Under the pieces are notes generated by a model that was not told the origin of the DNA, made no database searches, and saw only the letters and a program-made list of their open reading frames with translations. From an uncultured Lachnospiraceae bacterium (lineage in GTDB: Bacteria > Bacillota > Clostridia > Lachnospirales > Lachnospiraceae): a DNA stretch of 64,000 bases. The stretch spans positions 1-64,000 of the forward strand of contig CAJTPO010000003.1 in assembly GCA_910578115.1 (NCBI GenBank). The letters run 5' to 3'. The position numbers and the translations under genes were made by a program. How positions within the stretch are numbered: the stretch's first letter is position 1; every line of letters starts with the position of its first letter. This document shows positions 25,953 to 33,689 of this stretch, in pieces.

Positions 25953-27354
25953 GGGGAACAGACAGATTCTTGCAGTTACCTGGCTTTTCGTCTCTGTTTT
26001 TTTAGGTATGATGGGATATACCTGTTATTATGCCGCCACGAATAAACAGGAGTTGATCAATAACAGTTACAACGGCAGGCAGGAGATCTTCGCCGCACAG
26101 AATACGCGTGGAAGCATTTATGCCGCCGGAGGACAGGTTCTGGCTGAGACACAGACAGATGAGGACGGGAAGGAAAAAAGGGTCTATCCCTATGAGAATC
26201 TTTTTGCGCATGCTGTCGGATACGCTTCCAATGGCAGATTTGGCGTAGAGGCGGCGGCCAACTATTACCTGATCAATTCCAACGCCAGGCTGTCGGACAA
26301 GGTGGCCAGTGAAGTGGCAGGCGCCAAATATCCGGGCGACAGCGTGGTCACCACGCTGGATGTGAGCCTGCAGGATATTGCTTCCCGTTCACTGGGCGCC
26401 TATAAAGGAGCGATCATAGTCTCTGAGCCGGCCACGGGTAAAATTCTTGCCATGGTCTCGAAACCGGATTATGATCCGAATACGATCGATGCGATCTGGG
26501 ACGAGCTGATCCAGGATAAAGAAAGCACGGTTCTTCTAAACCGGGCGACCCAGGGCCTGTATCCGCCGGGATCCACTTTCAAGATTGTGACGGCGCTGGA
26601 ATATATCCGGGAGAATCCGGACAGTTACGGACAGTACTCTTACCAGTGCAGCGGCAGGTACAGCCATGGACAGGATACCATCAACTGCTATCACGGGTCG
26701 GTGCATGGGCAGGAGGATTTCACCAAATCCTTTGCCAAATCATGCAATGCATCCTTTGCGAATATCGGTATGCAGTTAGACCGGGCAAAATGGGGCAGTA
26801 CCCTGAAAAATCTGCTGTTCGGTCAGGAACTGCCGGTATCTTTTGCCTATAACAAAAGCAGGATCGAGGTAGGTGCCGAAACTTCCGATTCGGAGATCCT
26901 GCAGGCGGCAATCGGACAGGGGGCCACGCAGATCACACCGCTGCATCTGAATATGATCACCTGCGCCATCGCCAACAAGGGCACGGTGATGAAACCTTAT
27001 CTGGTGGATTACGTGCAGAATAACGAGGGGAATATTATCAGGCAGTTTTCGCCCGATGCTTATAAGAAGCTGTTTTCCGAGCAGGAGGCGGCGGTGCTTA
27101 CGCAGCTGATGACGGCAGTGGTGGAGAGCGGAACGGGCACGAAGCTGTCCGGTCTGACCTATACTGCGGCCGGCAAGACGGGTTCTGCGGAATACAATAA
27201 TGTGAAGACGGATTCCCATGCCTGGTTTACGGGGTTTGCGCCGGCTGAGGAACCGGAAGTATGCGTGACCATCATCATCGAAGGTGCGGGAAGCGGCGGG
27301 GATTATGCGGTTCCGATCGCCAGGCGGATCCTGGATGAGTATTTTGGAGCATGA
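25879..27354 (+). CDS. class B penicillin-binding protein (transpeptidase), partner of the SEDS protein
   Basis: Cross-links peptide stems in peptidoglycan. The 491-residue protein starts at a GTG (25879) with GGAG eight bases before; the start lies within the SEDS gene, overlapping it by 74 bases in another frame, which suggests coupled translation. There is a basic cytoplasmic N-terminus, one membrane helix (about residues 30-50), then a transpeptidase domain with PPGSTFKIV (Ser232 nucleophile), SCNASF (SxN) and AGKTGSAE (KTG). The dimerisation part is short, so this is a compact class B enzyme like PbpA of actinobacteria. All catalytic motifs are present. Confidence 0.93.
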   Translation: MSRGRKESGRFNGNAPGPKSRKKNKGNRQILAVTWLFVSVFLGMMGYTCYYAATNKQELINNSYNGRQEIFAAQNTRGSIYAAGGQVLAETQTDEDGKEKRVYPYENLFAHAVGYASNGRFGVEAAANYYLINSNARLSDKVASEVAGAKYPGDSVVTTLDVSLQDIASRSLGAYKGAIIVSEPATGKILAMVSKPDYDPNTIDAIWDELIQDKESTVLLNRATQGLYPPGSTFKIVTALEYIRENPDSYGQYSYQCSGRYSHGQDTINCYHGSVHGQEDFTKSFAKSCNASFANIGMQLDRAKWGSTLKNLLFGQELPVSFAYNKSRIEVGAETSDSEILQAAIGQGATQITPLHLNMITCAIANKGTVMKPYLVDYVQNNEGNIIRQFSPDAYKKLFSEQEAAVLTQLMTAVVESGTGTKLSGLTYTAAGKTGSAEYNNVKTDSHAWFTGFAPAEEPEVCVTIIIEGAGSGGDYAVPIARRILDEYFGA

Positions 27355-27417
27355 GGCGGAGGATCCCGGGAAATCTTGAAACAGGATGCAGGAATGTGGA
27401 GTGAAATGGAGTAAGTT

Positions 27418-27870
27418 ATGATTGAAGCTGTGAGCAGTGGCGGTGTTGTTATCTTTCGTGGGAAAATACTTGTGCTGTATAAACATCTGCACAACAAATA
27501 CGAAGGGTGGGTTCTGCCCAAGGGAACGATAGAAGAGGGAGAAACGCAGGCGCAGACGGCGCTGCGGGAAGTTTATGAAGAGTCCGGCGTGCAGGCTTCT
27601 ATCATGAAATATATCGGCAAAAGCCAGTATACTTTCCTCGTCCCCGAGGATACGGTGTCCAAAGAGGTACACTGGTATCTGATGATTGCGGACAGCTACT
27701 ACAGCAGGCCTCAGCGGGAAGAATATTTTACGGATTCCGGTTACTATAAATACCATGAGGCGTACCATCTGCTGAAGTTTCCCAATGAAAAGCAGATTCT
27801 GGAGCAGGCTTACGGGATCTATCTGGACCTGAAGAAGCGGGAACTGTGGTATAACAAAACATCTAATTAA
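27418..27870 (+). CDS. NUDIX hydrolase
   Basis: A 150-residue NUDIX protein that should hydrolyse a nucleoside diphosphate linked to another group. The NUDIX box is complete at about residues 36-58: G-TIEEGE-x7-REVYEESGV, with the metal-binding glutamates. The substrate cannot be told from sequence; LPKGTIEEGE resembles diadenosine polyphosphate or diphosphoinositol-type hydrolases. The ATG at 27418 has GGAG and a second G-rich site upstream. It lies 63 bases after the PBP gene. Confidence 0.9.
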   Translation: MIEAVSSGGVVIFRGKILVLYKHLHNKYEGWVLPKGTIEEGETQAQTALREVYEESGVQASIMKYIGKSQYTFLVPEDTVSKEVHWYLMIADSYYSRPQREEYFTDSGYYKYHEAYHLLKFPNEKQILEQAYGIYLDLKKRELWYNKTSN

Positions 27871-27985
27871 GGAAAAGTTAATGGTTTCTATCTGTTTTAT
27901 TGCGGGGAAGTGTGTTAAAATAACTTAAGTTTTGTCCATTGGGGAATAATAAGAAAGAAGGATCATATTTTTATCAGGAATATCC

Positions 27986-28312
27986 ATGAAATTTTATAAA
28001 AATCTTTATATTGGGAATACTATTAAAAATCCGGGGAAAACGCGGAGAAAACTGAAAAGACATGCAAAGCTGCAGAATGTATATGTGATCGCTTATATGG
28101 CGGAAAGCGGTCAACTGTCCATCTATCATAATCTGATGTTCCAACAGCGTTATTACAGAGAACATCAGCCGTATGTGATTGGAATTGCCGGGAATCATGA
28201 TGAAGCTGTGGAGATCATCTGCCGTATCGCGGAGGAGTCTGTCCGTGAGACCGGCCGGGCGGATCTGGTTGCATATCTTTTTTCGGATCAGCAGGGAAAG
28301 TGCGTCCTGTGA
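27986..28312 (+). CDS. small conserved-looking protein of unknown function
   Basis: A 108-residue basic protein beginning MKFYKNLYIGNTIKNPGKTRR. I do not recognise a family. No signal peptide or membrane segment. The central part, VYVIAYMAESGQLSIYHN, and the later GIAGNHDEAVEIICRIAEES look like an alternating strand/helix fold. The start has CAGGAA upstream. It lies between the NUDIX gene and the DUF2953-gerW pair and may belong to that transcript. Coding evidence is the clean ribosome binding site and tight spacing only. Confidence 0.7.
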   Translation: MKFYKNLYIGNTIKNPGKTRRKLKRHAKLQNVYVIAYMAESGQLSIYHNLMFQQRYYREHQPYVIGIAGNHDEAVEIICRIAEESVRETGRADLVAYLFSDQQGKCVL

Positions 28313-28370
28313 AACAAAAGCATTCCGGGCAAAAGTGATGAGTTGAGAAGAGGGAATCGACGTTAAATAT

Positions 28371-29396
28371 ATGTTACATATAATTTTGCTTATTTTAAAA
28401 ATCACAGGCATTATCCTGTTGTGCATCCTGGGCGTTATACTTCTGGCGGTCTGCTGTGTACTTTTCGTGCCGGTACGCTACCGGATCGAAATATGCAGGG
28501 AAGAGGGGGAGGACAAACCGCCGTTTGTGGTGAAAGCGAAGGTTACCTGGCTGCTGCATCTGGTTAATGTTCTTCTGTGTTATCCGGCCGATGTATACGT
28601 GCGCGTGCGGCTGATGCTGTTCACGCTGTTCAAAATACCGGAAACGGAGAAGAAACGTAACCGGACATCAAAAAAGAAAAAGAGAAAAGGAGATAAGGAG
28701 GAAGGTGAGCCCTCTGTTTCTGAGCGGGATGCCGGATCGGCGGGGACGCCAAAAGAAGCAGAAGCAAAAGAGCATACAGACAGGGACAGCGCAGCAGATC
28801 ATTCTGCTGCAGAGGAGCTGGAAGTATCGGCAGAAAGTGAACATTCCGAAGAGGCAGCGGATTCGGAGGAGAGTTCTTCTACATCTCCTGAAGGACCGAT
28901 CCGGAAGCTTATACGAAAGATCCGTGGCCTGTTCTACAGAATCAGACAATTTCTGGAAAAAATAAAGAGCGCGGTTCAAAAAATACGGTACACAATCCGT
29001 AGTATGTGTGATAAAATAAAGTCTACATCGGATACTGTGCAATATTATAAAGAAGTGCTGGAAAGCGATGCCTTTCGCCATTCCTGGGAATTGTGCCGGG
29101 GGCAGGCGGCTGTTGTACTGAAAGCTTTAAAGCCGGATAAGTTTGAAGCGGATTTGATCGTGGGGACGGGGAATCCGGCTTCGACGGGAGACATCCTTGC
29201 ATGGCATGGTATGCTGTACCCGCTGATCGGACCGCATGTGCGGGTCGTAGGGGATTTTGAGCGGGCACATCTGGAAGGTTATGTGTTTATCCGGGGTAAG
29301 ATACGAACGTTTACTTTTCTGCGTGTGGCATGGAAAGTTTACAGAAATAAAGATATACGAACATTGATCAGGTTATTTAAGAAGGAGGCTGTATAA
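28371..29396 (+). CDS. DUF2953 domain protein (YtfI-like)
   Basis: A 341-residue protein with one N-terminal membrane segment (about residues 3-30), FVPVRYRIE, and a DUF2953 domain toward the C-terminus. A highly charged, low-complexity insert rich in Lys then Glu/Ser/Ala covers about residues 95-175. The gene directly precedes gerW, exactly as ytfI precedes ytfJ in Bacillus, which supports the assignment and suggests a role in sporulation or germination. The stop is immediately followed by the gerW ATG. The start at 28371 is about 16 bases from a GAGGG, so it is less certain. Confidence 0.85.
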   Translation: MLHIILLILKITGIILLCILGVILLAVCCVLFVPVRYRIEICREEGEDKPPFVVKAKVTWLLHLVNVLLCYPADVYVRVRLMLFTLFKIPETEKKRNRTSKKKKRKGDKEEGEPSVSERDAGSAGTPKEAEAKEHTDRDSAADHSAAEELEVSAESEHSEEAADSEESSSTSPEGPIRKLIRKIRGLFYRIRQFLEKIKSAVQKIRYTIRSMCDKIKSTSDTVQYYKEVLESDAFRHSWELCRGQAAVVLKALKPDKFEADLIVGTGNPASTGDILAWHGMLYPLIGPHVRVVGDFERAHLEGYVFIRGKIRTFTFLRVAWKVYRNKDIRTLIRLFKKEAV

Positions 29397-29786
29397 ATGG
29401 CGGAAAATAATTTCTCCGGTGTAATTGAATCTTTGATGAAAGGTATGAATGCGGTGATCGGCACGAAGACAGTGGTGGGAGACGCGACGCAGATTGGCGA
29501 TACCATTATTCTGCCGCTGGTGGATATCAGTTTTGGCGTGGGTGCGGGAGCCAGCGCCAACGATAAGAAAAACGGCGGAGGCGGCGGATTTTCCGCCAAG
29601 ATGACACCGAGTGCGGTGCTCGTGATCAAGGACGGCGCTACGAAACTGGTAAATATCAAGAATCAGGATACCGTTACGAAGGTACTTGACATGATTCCGG
29701 ATATTGTGGATAAGTTTACCGCTCCTAAGGAAGAGATGATCGAGGATGATAAGGCGGTAGATATTGCTTTCCCGGAAGAAGAGTAA
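29397..29786 (+). CDS. gerW: GerW family sporulation protein (YtfJ)
   Basis: YtfJ/GerW is made during sporulation and is needed for normal germination in Bacillus. The 129-residue product matches the family: FSGVIESLMKGMNAVIGTKT, GDTIILPLVDISFGVGAG, a Gly-rich loop and SAVLVIKDGATKLVNIKN. The ATG directly follows the stop of the DUF2953 gene, with GGAGG inside that gene's last codons. Its presence is the best sequence evidence that the organism can form spores. The 71 bases after it are empty apart from a possible -10 box (TATAAT at 29824). Confidence 0.94.
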   Translation: MAENNFSGVIESLMKGMNAVIGTKTVVGDATQIGDTIILPLVDISFGVGAGASANDKKNGGGGGFSAKMTPSAVLVIKDGATKLVNIKNQDTVTKVLDMIPDIVDKFTAPKEEMIEDDKAVDIAFPEEE

Positions 29787-29857
29787 TTTGATTTTGGGCA
29801 GCACTATTTTCTCATAACATTCATATAATATACAAAGAGCATAAGCAGGGATATTGT

Positions 29858-29998
29858 ATGAAGAAGTTGATAGGTTTTGTGGCGGTTTGTATTGCAGCGG
29901 GTATGCTGTTTATGCTTTTTTTAACGAATCGGTTTATCGGGTTGGTTCTTATCATCCTGCTGCTGTTGATCGGGTACAATTTTTTTTGCTGTGATTAA
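29858..29998 (+). CDS. 46-residue two-helix membrane protein
   Basis: Reading from the ATG at 29858 gives 46 residues: MKKLIGFVAVCIAAGMLFML, a short NRFIG turn, then a second hydrophobic stretch ending YNFFCCD. It has two predicted membrane helices and a CC-D end. A GCAGGG ribosome binding site lies about eight bases upstream. Similar very short proteins of this pattern occur in clostridia as far as I recall, with no function known. Being next to gerW suggests a possible sporulation or envelope role, but that is only context. Confidence 0.6.
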   Translation: MKKLIGFVAVCIAAGMLFMLFLTNRFIGLVLIILLLLIGYNFFCCD

Positions 29999-30072
29999 GG
30001 GGAATGCGGCAACTGGTATATATGTATGGGTATGAGTGGATTTGTTCCGCTCAGGTGGTTGGGGTAATATCG

Positions 30073-30615
30073 ATGAAGAAGGTAGAAGAGATACTTGCAC
30101 GGGGATCGGATGAGGAACTGCAGGCCTTGAAGTCATGGCTTTTTCGGGAAAATATCCGTCTGGAGACGGCGTCGAAAGAGTTAAAAAGCATGCAGGAACA
30201 GTTCCTGAAAGAGAAAGTGCAGTTTCAGGAAGAGATGAAAGTCTTAAACCGCAAGGCGGCGGGAGAGCGTCAGCGTTTGAAAGAGGACAACCAGTTCTTT
30301 GAGAAAAAGATGGAGATTTTACAGAACGGATTCAAGCAGCTTGATCTTGACCGCAGAAGACTTGATAAGGAATGGGCGCGTCTTTCGGCAGAGAAGGAGC
30401 TTCTGGACGAGCATCTTCTTTACGGCGGGCATTCGGAGGTGTCGGTTTTCTTTCAGGGCGTGCGCAATCCGCTGTCTTTGAAGAAGCGCTATAAGGATTT
30501 GATCAAAATATTCCATCCGGATAACGTAGCGGGAGACAAAGAAGTGATCCAGCGGATCAATAAGGAATACGAGAGATTGAAAGAGAGATACGAGAAAGAA
30601 TTTAAACATGCGTAG
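30073..30615 (+). CDS. coiled-coil protein with C-terminal J-domain-like segment
   Basis: The likely start is the ATG at 30073 (MKKVEEILARGSDEELQALK), giving 180 residues; an in-frame ATG at 30004 has no ribosome binding site. Residues 30-125 form a long coiled coil. The last 50 residues, SLKKRYKDLIKIFHPDN followed by INKEYERLKERYE, look like helices II-IV of a J domain with the HPD tripeptide, which stimulates DnaK-type chaperones. A J domain at the C-terminus after a coiled coil is unlike DnaJ. It could recruit DnaK to a specific partner. No signal peptide. A terminator follows. Confidence 0.75.
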   Translation: MKKVEEILARGSDEELQALKSWLFRENIRLETASKELKSMQEQFLKEKVQFQEEMKVLNRKAAGERQRLKEDNQFFEKKMEILQNGFKQLDLDRRRLDKEWARLSAEKELLDEHLLYGGHSEVSVFFQGVRNPLSLKKRYKDLIKIFHPDNVAGDKEVIQRINKEYERLKERYEKEFKHA

Positions 30616-30633
30616 AATATGCTGTATCTGAAG

Positions 30634-30662
30634 CGGACCGGCTTGATGAGCTGGTCTGTTTT
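30634..30662 (+). terminator. rho-independent terminator after the J-domain-like gene
   Basis: GACCGGCT-tgatg-AGCTGGTC with one G-T pair, extended by CG/TG, then TTTT. It separates this unit from the GH42 gene. Confidence 0.75.
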
Positions 30663-30695
30663 GGTTGCAGCGACTGAAAACGGAGGAAACATGGT

Positions 30696-32750
30696 ATGAG
30701 AAAGAAACAAAATTATAGGTGGGAGCATTTATCGCTGGGTACCTGCTACTATCCGGAGCATTGGGATCAAAAGCTCTGGATAGAGGATCTGCAGCGAATG
30801 CTGGATTGTGGAATTGAGACGATCCGTATCGCCGAATTCGCATGGAGCAAGGTGGAACCGCATGAGGGAGAATTTACCTTTGAATTCTTCGATGCCTTCC
30901 TGGAAACTGTTAAAGAGACCGGTATGAAGGTGATCTTCGGTACGCCAACGGCAACGCCGCCCGCATGGCTGACGGACAAATATCCGGAGGTTTTAAACTG
31001 CCGCATGGACGGGGTACCGTTCCGCCACGGAATGCGCAGGCATTACAATTATAATTCCCCCAAATATCAGGAACTCTGTGCAAGGATCGTGGAGAAATTT
31101 GCATCCCATTATGCCAGGCATCCGAATGTGGTCGGCTGGCAGATTGACAACGAGATCAACTGTGAGATAAATGAGTTCTATTCGGAGAGCGATACGATCG
31201 CATTCCGGCGTTTCTTGCAGGAAAAATATCAGACATTGGACGCTTTGAACGCGGCGTGGGGAACTGTTTTCTGGAATCAGACTTATACTGCATGGGAGGA
31301 GATTTATGTGCCGCGTACGACGATCCACGATTCAACGAACCCCCATCAGACACTGGACTATATCCGGTTCGTGTCGGACAGTGCCATAAGATTCTGTAAG
31401 ATGCAGAGCGATATTTTGCGCAAATACGTGAAGCCGGGAGATTTCATCACCACCAACGGTATGTTCGGCAAGTTGGATAATCACAGGATGACTGACGAAT
31501 GTCTTGACGTATATACCTATGATTCTTATCCTAATTTTGCTTTCTGCCTGCGGGAGGATCCAAAGCATTCCAACAATCTGAATGACCGGAAATGGAGTAA
31601 ACAATTGTCGGAGGTGCGTTCTGTCTGTCCTCATTTCGGGATTATGGAGCAGCAATCCGGGGCGAATGGATGGAATACCCGTATGGAGGCTCCGGCGCCT
31701 AAACCGGGGCAGATGATGCTGTGGGCGATGCAGAGTGTGGCCCATGGGGCGGATTATGTAAGCTTTTTCCGCTGGAGGACATGCACGATGGGTACGGAGA
31801 TCTACTGGCACGGTATTCTTGACTATGACAACAGAGACAACCGCAAACTGGCGGAAGTACGCCGCATAAGAGACCGCATCAGAAGGATCGACGAGATGGC
31901 AGGTGCCGATTGTAAAGCCGCCTTCGGCCTGATAAAAGACTACAGCAATATCTGGGATTCTGAAGTTGACGTATGGCATCAGAGACTGGCATGGCAGAGC
32001 GAGCAGGAGATCTTCATAGCTTCCCAGCTGACGCACAGCCCCATGGATCATGTTTATCTTCTGGAGGATACGCAGGTCGAAGAGCTTCTGCAATATCCGC
32101 TGCTTATCTATCCTCATGGCCTGCTGCTCTGTGAGCAGAAAGCGGCTTTGCTGAAAGCCTATGTGGAGCGGGGCGGATGCCTGTTGATCGGCGCCCGTAC
32201 CGGACAGAAGGACGAGAGCGGGAAATGTGTCATGACACCGATGCCGGGCCTGCTGGCGGATATTACCGAAAGTGATGTGAAAGAATTCTCATTTGTCGGA
32301 CCGGCTGATGATGCTGTCATGATGGATTGGAACGGGATAGAGACGCAGACAGGCCTCTTCAACGATATTCTGGATACGACAGGAGAGAAGGCAAAAGTAT
32401 TGGCCCGCTACAGTTCCAACTACTATAAGGGCAGTCCTGCGATGATTGAGACATCCTGCAAACAAGGCCGGGTGATCCATTTTGGTGGAACCTTTACGCG
32501 AGAGAATACGAAAGCTTTCCTGGAATATACCGGAGTGCTCTCTCCCTGGAAAGAGACGATCGAACTGCCGGAATCATGCGAACTTTGTGTCCGTGAAAAG
32601 GACGAAAGACGGTATTTCTTTGTCCTGAATTATTCTGACAGAGAGCAGGAGATCTGCATCAAAAAATCCATGACAGATCTGGATACTTCTGAGAAAGCCG
32701 AAGGCTGTATCACGCTGAAGGCATATGAGACAAAGGTATATCGAGAGTAA
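30696..32750 (+). CDS. beta-galactosidase, GH42 family
   Basis: Hydrolyses terminal beta-galactosides, in gut bacteria often from plant galactans or transglycosylated oligosaccharides. The 684-residue length is normal. The fold reads LGTCYYPEHWD, IRIAEFAWSKVEP, and GWQIDNEINCE with acid/base Glu153; MEQQSGANGW holds nucleophile Glu318; the trimerisation domain with LIGARTG and the C-terminal beta domain follow. There is no signal peptide, so it acts in the cytoplasm on imported sugars. It stands alone, without a neighbouring transporter or regulator, which is unusual for a sugar-use gene. The start follows GGAGGAAAC; an excellent terminator follows. Confidence 0.95.
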   Translation: MRKKQNYRWEHLSLGTCYYPEHWDQKLWIEDLQRMLDCGIETIRIAEFAWSKVEPHEGEFTFEFFDAFLETVKETGMKVIFGTPTATPPAWLTDKYPEVLNCRMDGVPFRHGMRRHYNYNSPKYQELCARIVEKFASHYARHPNVVGWQIDNEINCEINEFYSESDTIAFRRFLQEKYQTLDALNAAWGTVFWNQTYTAWEEIYVPRTTIHDSTNPHQTLDYIRFVSDSAIRFCKMQSDILRKYVKPGDFITTNGMFGKLDNHRMTDECLDVYTYDSYPNFAFCLREDPKHSNNLNDRKWSKQLSEVRSVCPHFGIMEQQSGANGWNTRMEAPAPKPGQMMLWAMQSVAHGADYVSFFRWRTCTMGTEIYWHGILDYDNRDNRKLAEVRRIRDRIRRIDEMAGADCKAAFGLIKDYSNIWDSEVDVWHQRLAWQSEQEIFIASQLTHSPMDHVYLLEDTQVEELLQYPLLIYPHGLLLCEQKAALLKAYVERGGCLLIGARTGQKDESGKCVMTPMPGLLADITESDVKEFSFVGPADDAVMMDWNGIETQTGLFNDILDTTGEKAKVLARYSSNYYKGSPAMIETSCKQGRVIHFGGTFTRENTKAFLEYTGVLSPWKETIELPESCELCVREKDERRYFFVLNYSDREQEICIKKSMTDLDTSEKAEGCITLKAYETKVYRE

Positions 32751-32779
32751 CGAACCGAAGTGCCGGCATCCTTAGAAGA

Positions 32780-32835
32780 AAGGAAAGGCTGTCCGCTTGG
32801 CAGAGCAGAAGATCTGCCGGGGACAGCCTTTCCTT
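32780..32835 (+). terminator. strong rho-independent terminator after the GH42 gene
   Basis: A 15-pair stem, AAGGAAAGGCTGTCC with GGACAGCCTTTCCTT, with an inner GGCAGA/TCTGCC. It ends in CTTATCTT rather than a pure T-run. Confidence 0.85.
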
Positions 32836-32875
32836 ATCTTCAAAAATCTTTAATGACAGGGTGTAAATTTCCACA

Positions 32876-32926
32876 TAAAAAAGGAATATTGTGAAATGAC
32901 CAGCCTGACCATTTTACAATACTCCT
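32876..32926 (-). terminator. rho-independent terminator of rpmB (minus strand)
   Basis: On the minus strand, AGGAGTATTGTAAAATG pairs with CATTTCACAATATTCCT (G-T pairs included), followed by six T. It lies directly after the rpmB stop. Confidence 0.85.
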
Positions 32927-32941
32927 CTGTACTGACAAAAA

Positions 32942-33127
32942 TTATGCTCTTTCAACTTTTCCGGATCTTAAGCAGCGCGTACATACATGCAGCTTCTTGT
33001 TGGCACCGTTCACTTTGCACATAACGCTCTTAACATTAGAATTCCAAATTCTGTTAGATCTTCTATGTGAATGGCTTACGTTATTTCCAAAATGAGCGCC
33101 CTTACCACAAACATCACACTTAGCCAT
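32942..33127 (-). CDS. rpmB: 50S ribosomal protein L28 (zinc-type)
   Basis: Structural protein of the large ribosomal subunit. The 61-residue product has the zinc-binding form with two CxxC pairs: MAKCDVCGKG at the N-terminus and HVCTRCLRSGKV at the C-terminus, with HSHRRSNRIW in between. Paralogues without cysteines often exist under zinc limitation in other bacteria; none is seen here. The start has GGAGGTGC upstream on the minus strand. The gene is divergent from the yloU-type gene and ends in its own terminator, so it is a single-gene unit. Confidence 0.97.
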   Translation of the reverse strand: MAKCDVCGKGAHFGNNVSHSHRRSNRIWNSNVKSVMCKVNGANKKLHVCTRCLRSGKVERA

Positions 33128-33190
33128 CTTTGCACCTCCTAACGATACAATCGATTCTTTTTTTGCGTTCTTTGCTCACACAACATTTGT

Positions 33191-33219
33191 ATAATAGCAG
33201 AAAGTAAAACGGAATGCAA
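33191..33219 (-). promoter_or_regulatory. sigma-A-type promoter for rpmB
   Basis: On the minus strand, TTGCAT (33219-33214) and TATTAT (33196-33191) are 17 bases apart, about 60 bases before the rpmB start. Confidence 0.7.
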
Positions 33220-33314
33220 GCGGAAATTACATATTTTGCCTGAAATCATGTTTCTTTTTTTGAGCAAACAGGTTATAATATGGATGTATATTCAGAATAA
33301 TAAGGAGGTAGCTT

Positions 33315-33674
33315 ATGAAAGTTTCTTCGATGGACACACATATGGGGAATATTTCTATCGATCAGGAAGTCGTGGCACAGTTCGCCGGCACGATAGCTAT
33401 GGAATGTTTCGGCGTGGTTGGCATGGCAGGTATGAGTGTGAAGGACGGTCTTGTAAAATTACTGAGGAAAGACAGCATGACGCGCGGCATACAGGTGTTT
33501 TTGAATAACAATAAGCTGACTGTGAATTTTCATATTATTGTTTCTTACGGTGTGAGCATCCTCGCAGTAGCGGATAATCTGATAGACAGTGTAAAGTACA
33601 AGGTAGAAGAATTTACCGGAATTGAAGTGGAAAAGATAAACATCTTCGTCGAAGGTGTGAAAGTGATTGACTAA
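33315..33674 (+). CDS. Asp23/Gls24 family envelope stress protein (YloU-like)
   Basis: A 119-residue Asp23/Gls24 family protein. Family members are membrane-associated and linked to envelope stress. It begins MKVSSMDTHMGNISIDQEVV, has the conserved GVVGMAGMSVKDGL and the VSYGVSILAVADNL segment. The gene lies 15 bases before the fakA-type gene, the same order as yloU-yloV in Bacillus. Its start has an excellent AAGGAGG. A TATAAT at about 33273 with a poor -35 may be the promoter. Confidence 0.93.
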   Translation: MKVSSMDTHMGNISIDQEVVAQFAGTIAMECFGVVGMAGMSVKDGLVKLLRKDSMTRGIQVFLNNNKLTVNFHIIVSYGVSILAVADNLIDSVKYKVEEFTGIEVEKINIFVEGVKVID

Positions 33675-33689
33675 GGGAGGAAGTGTAAG

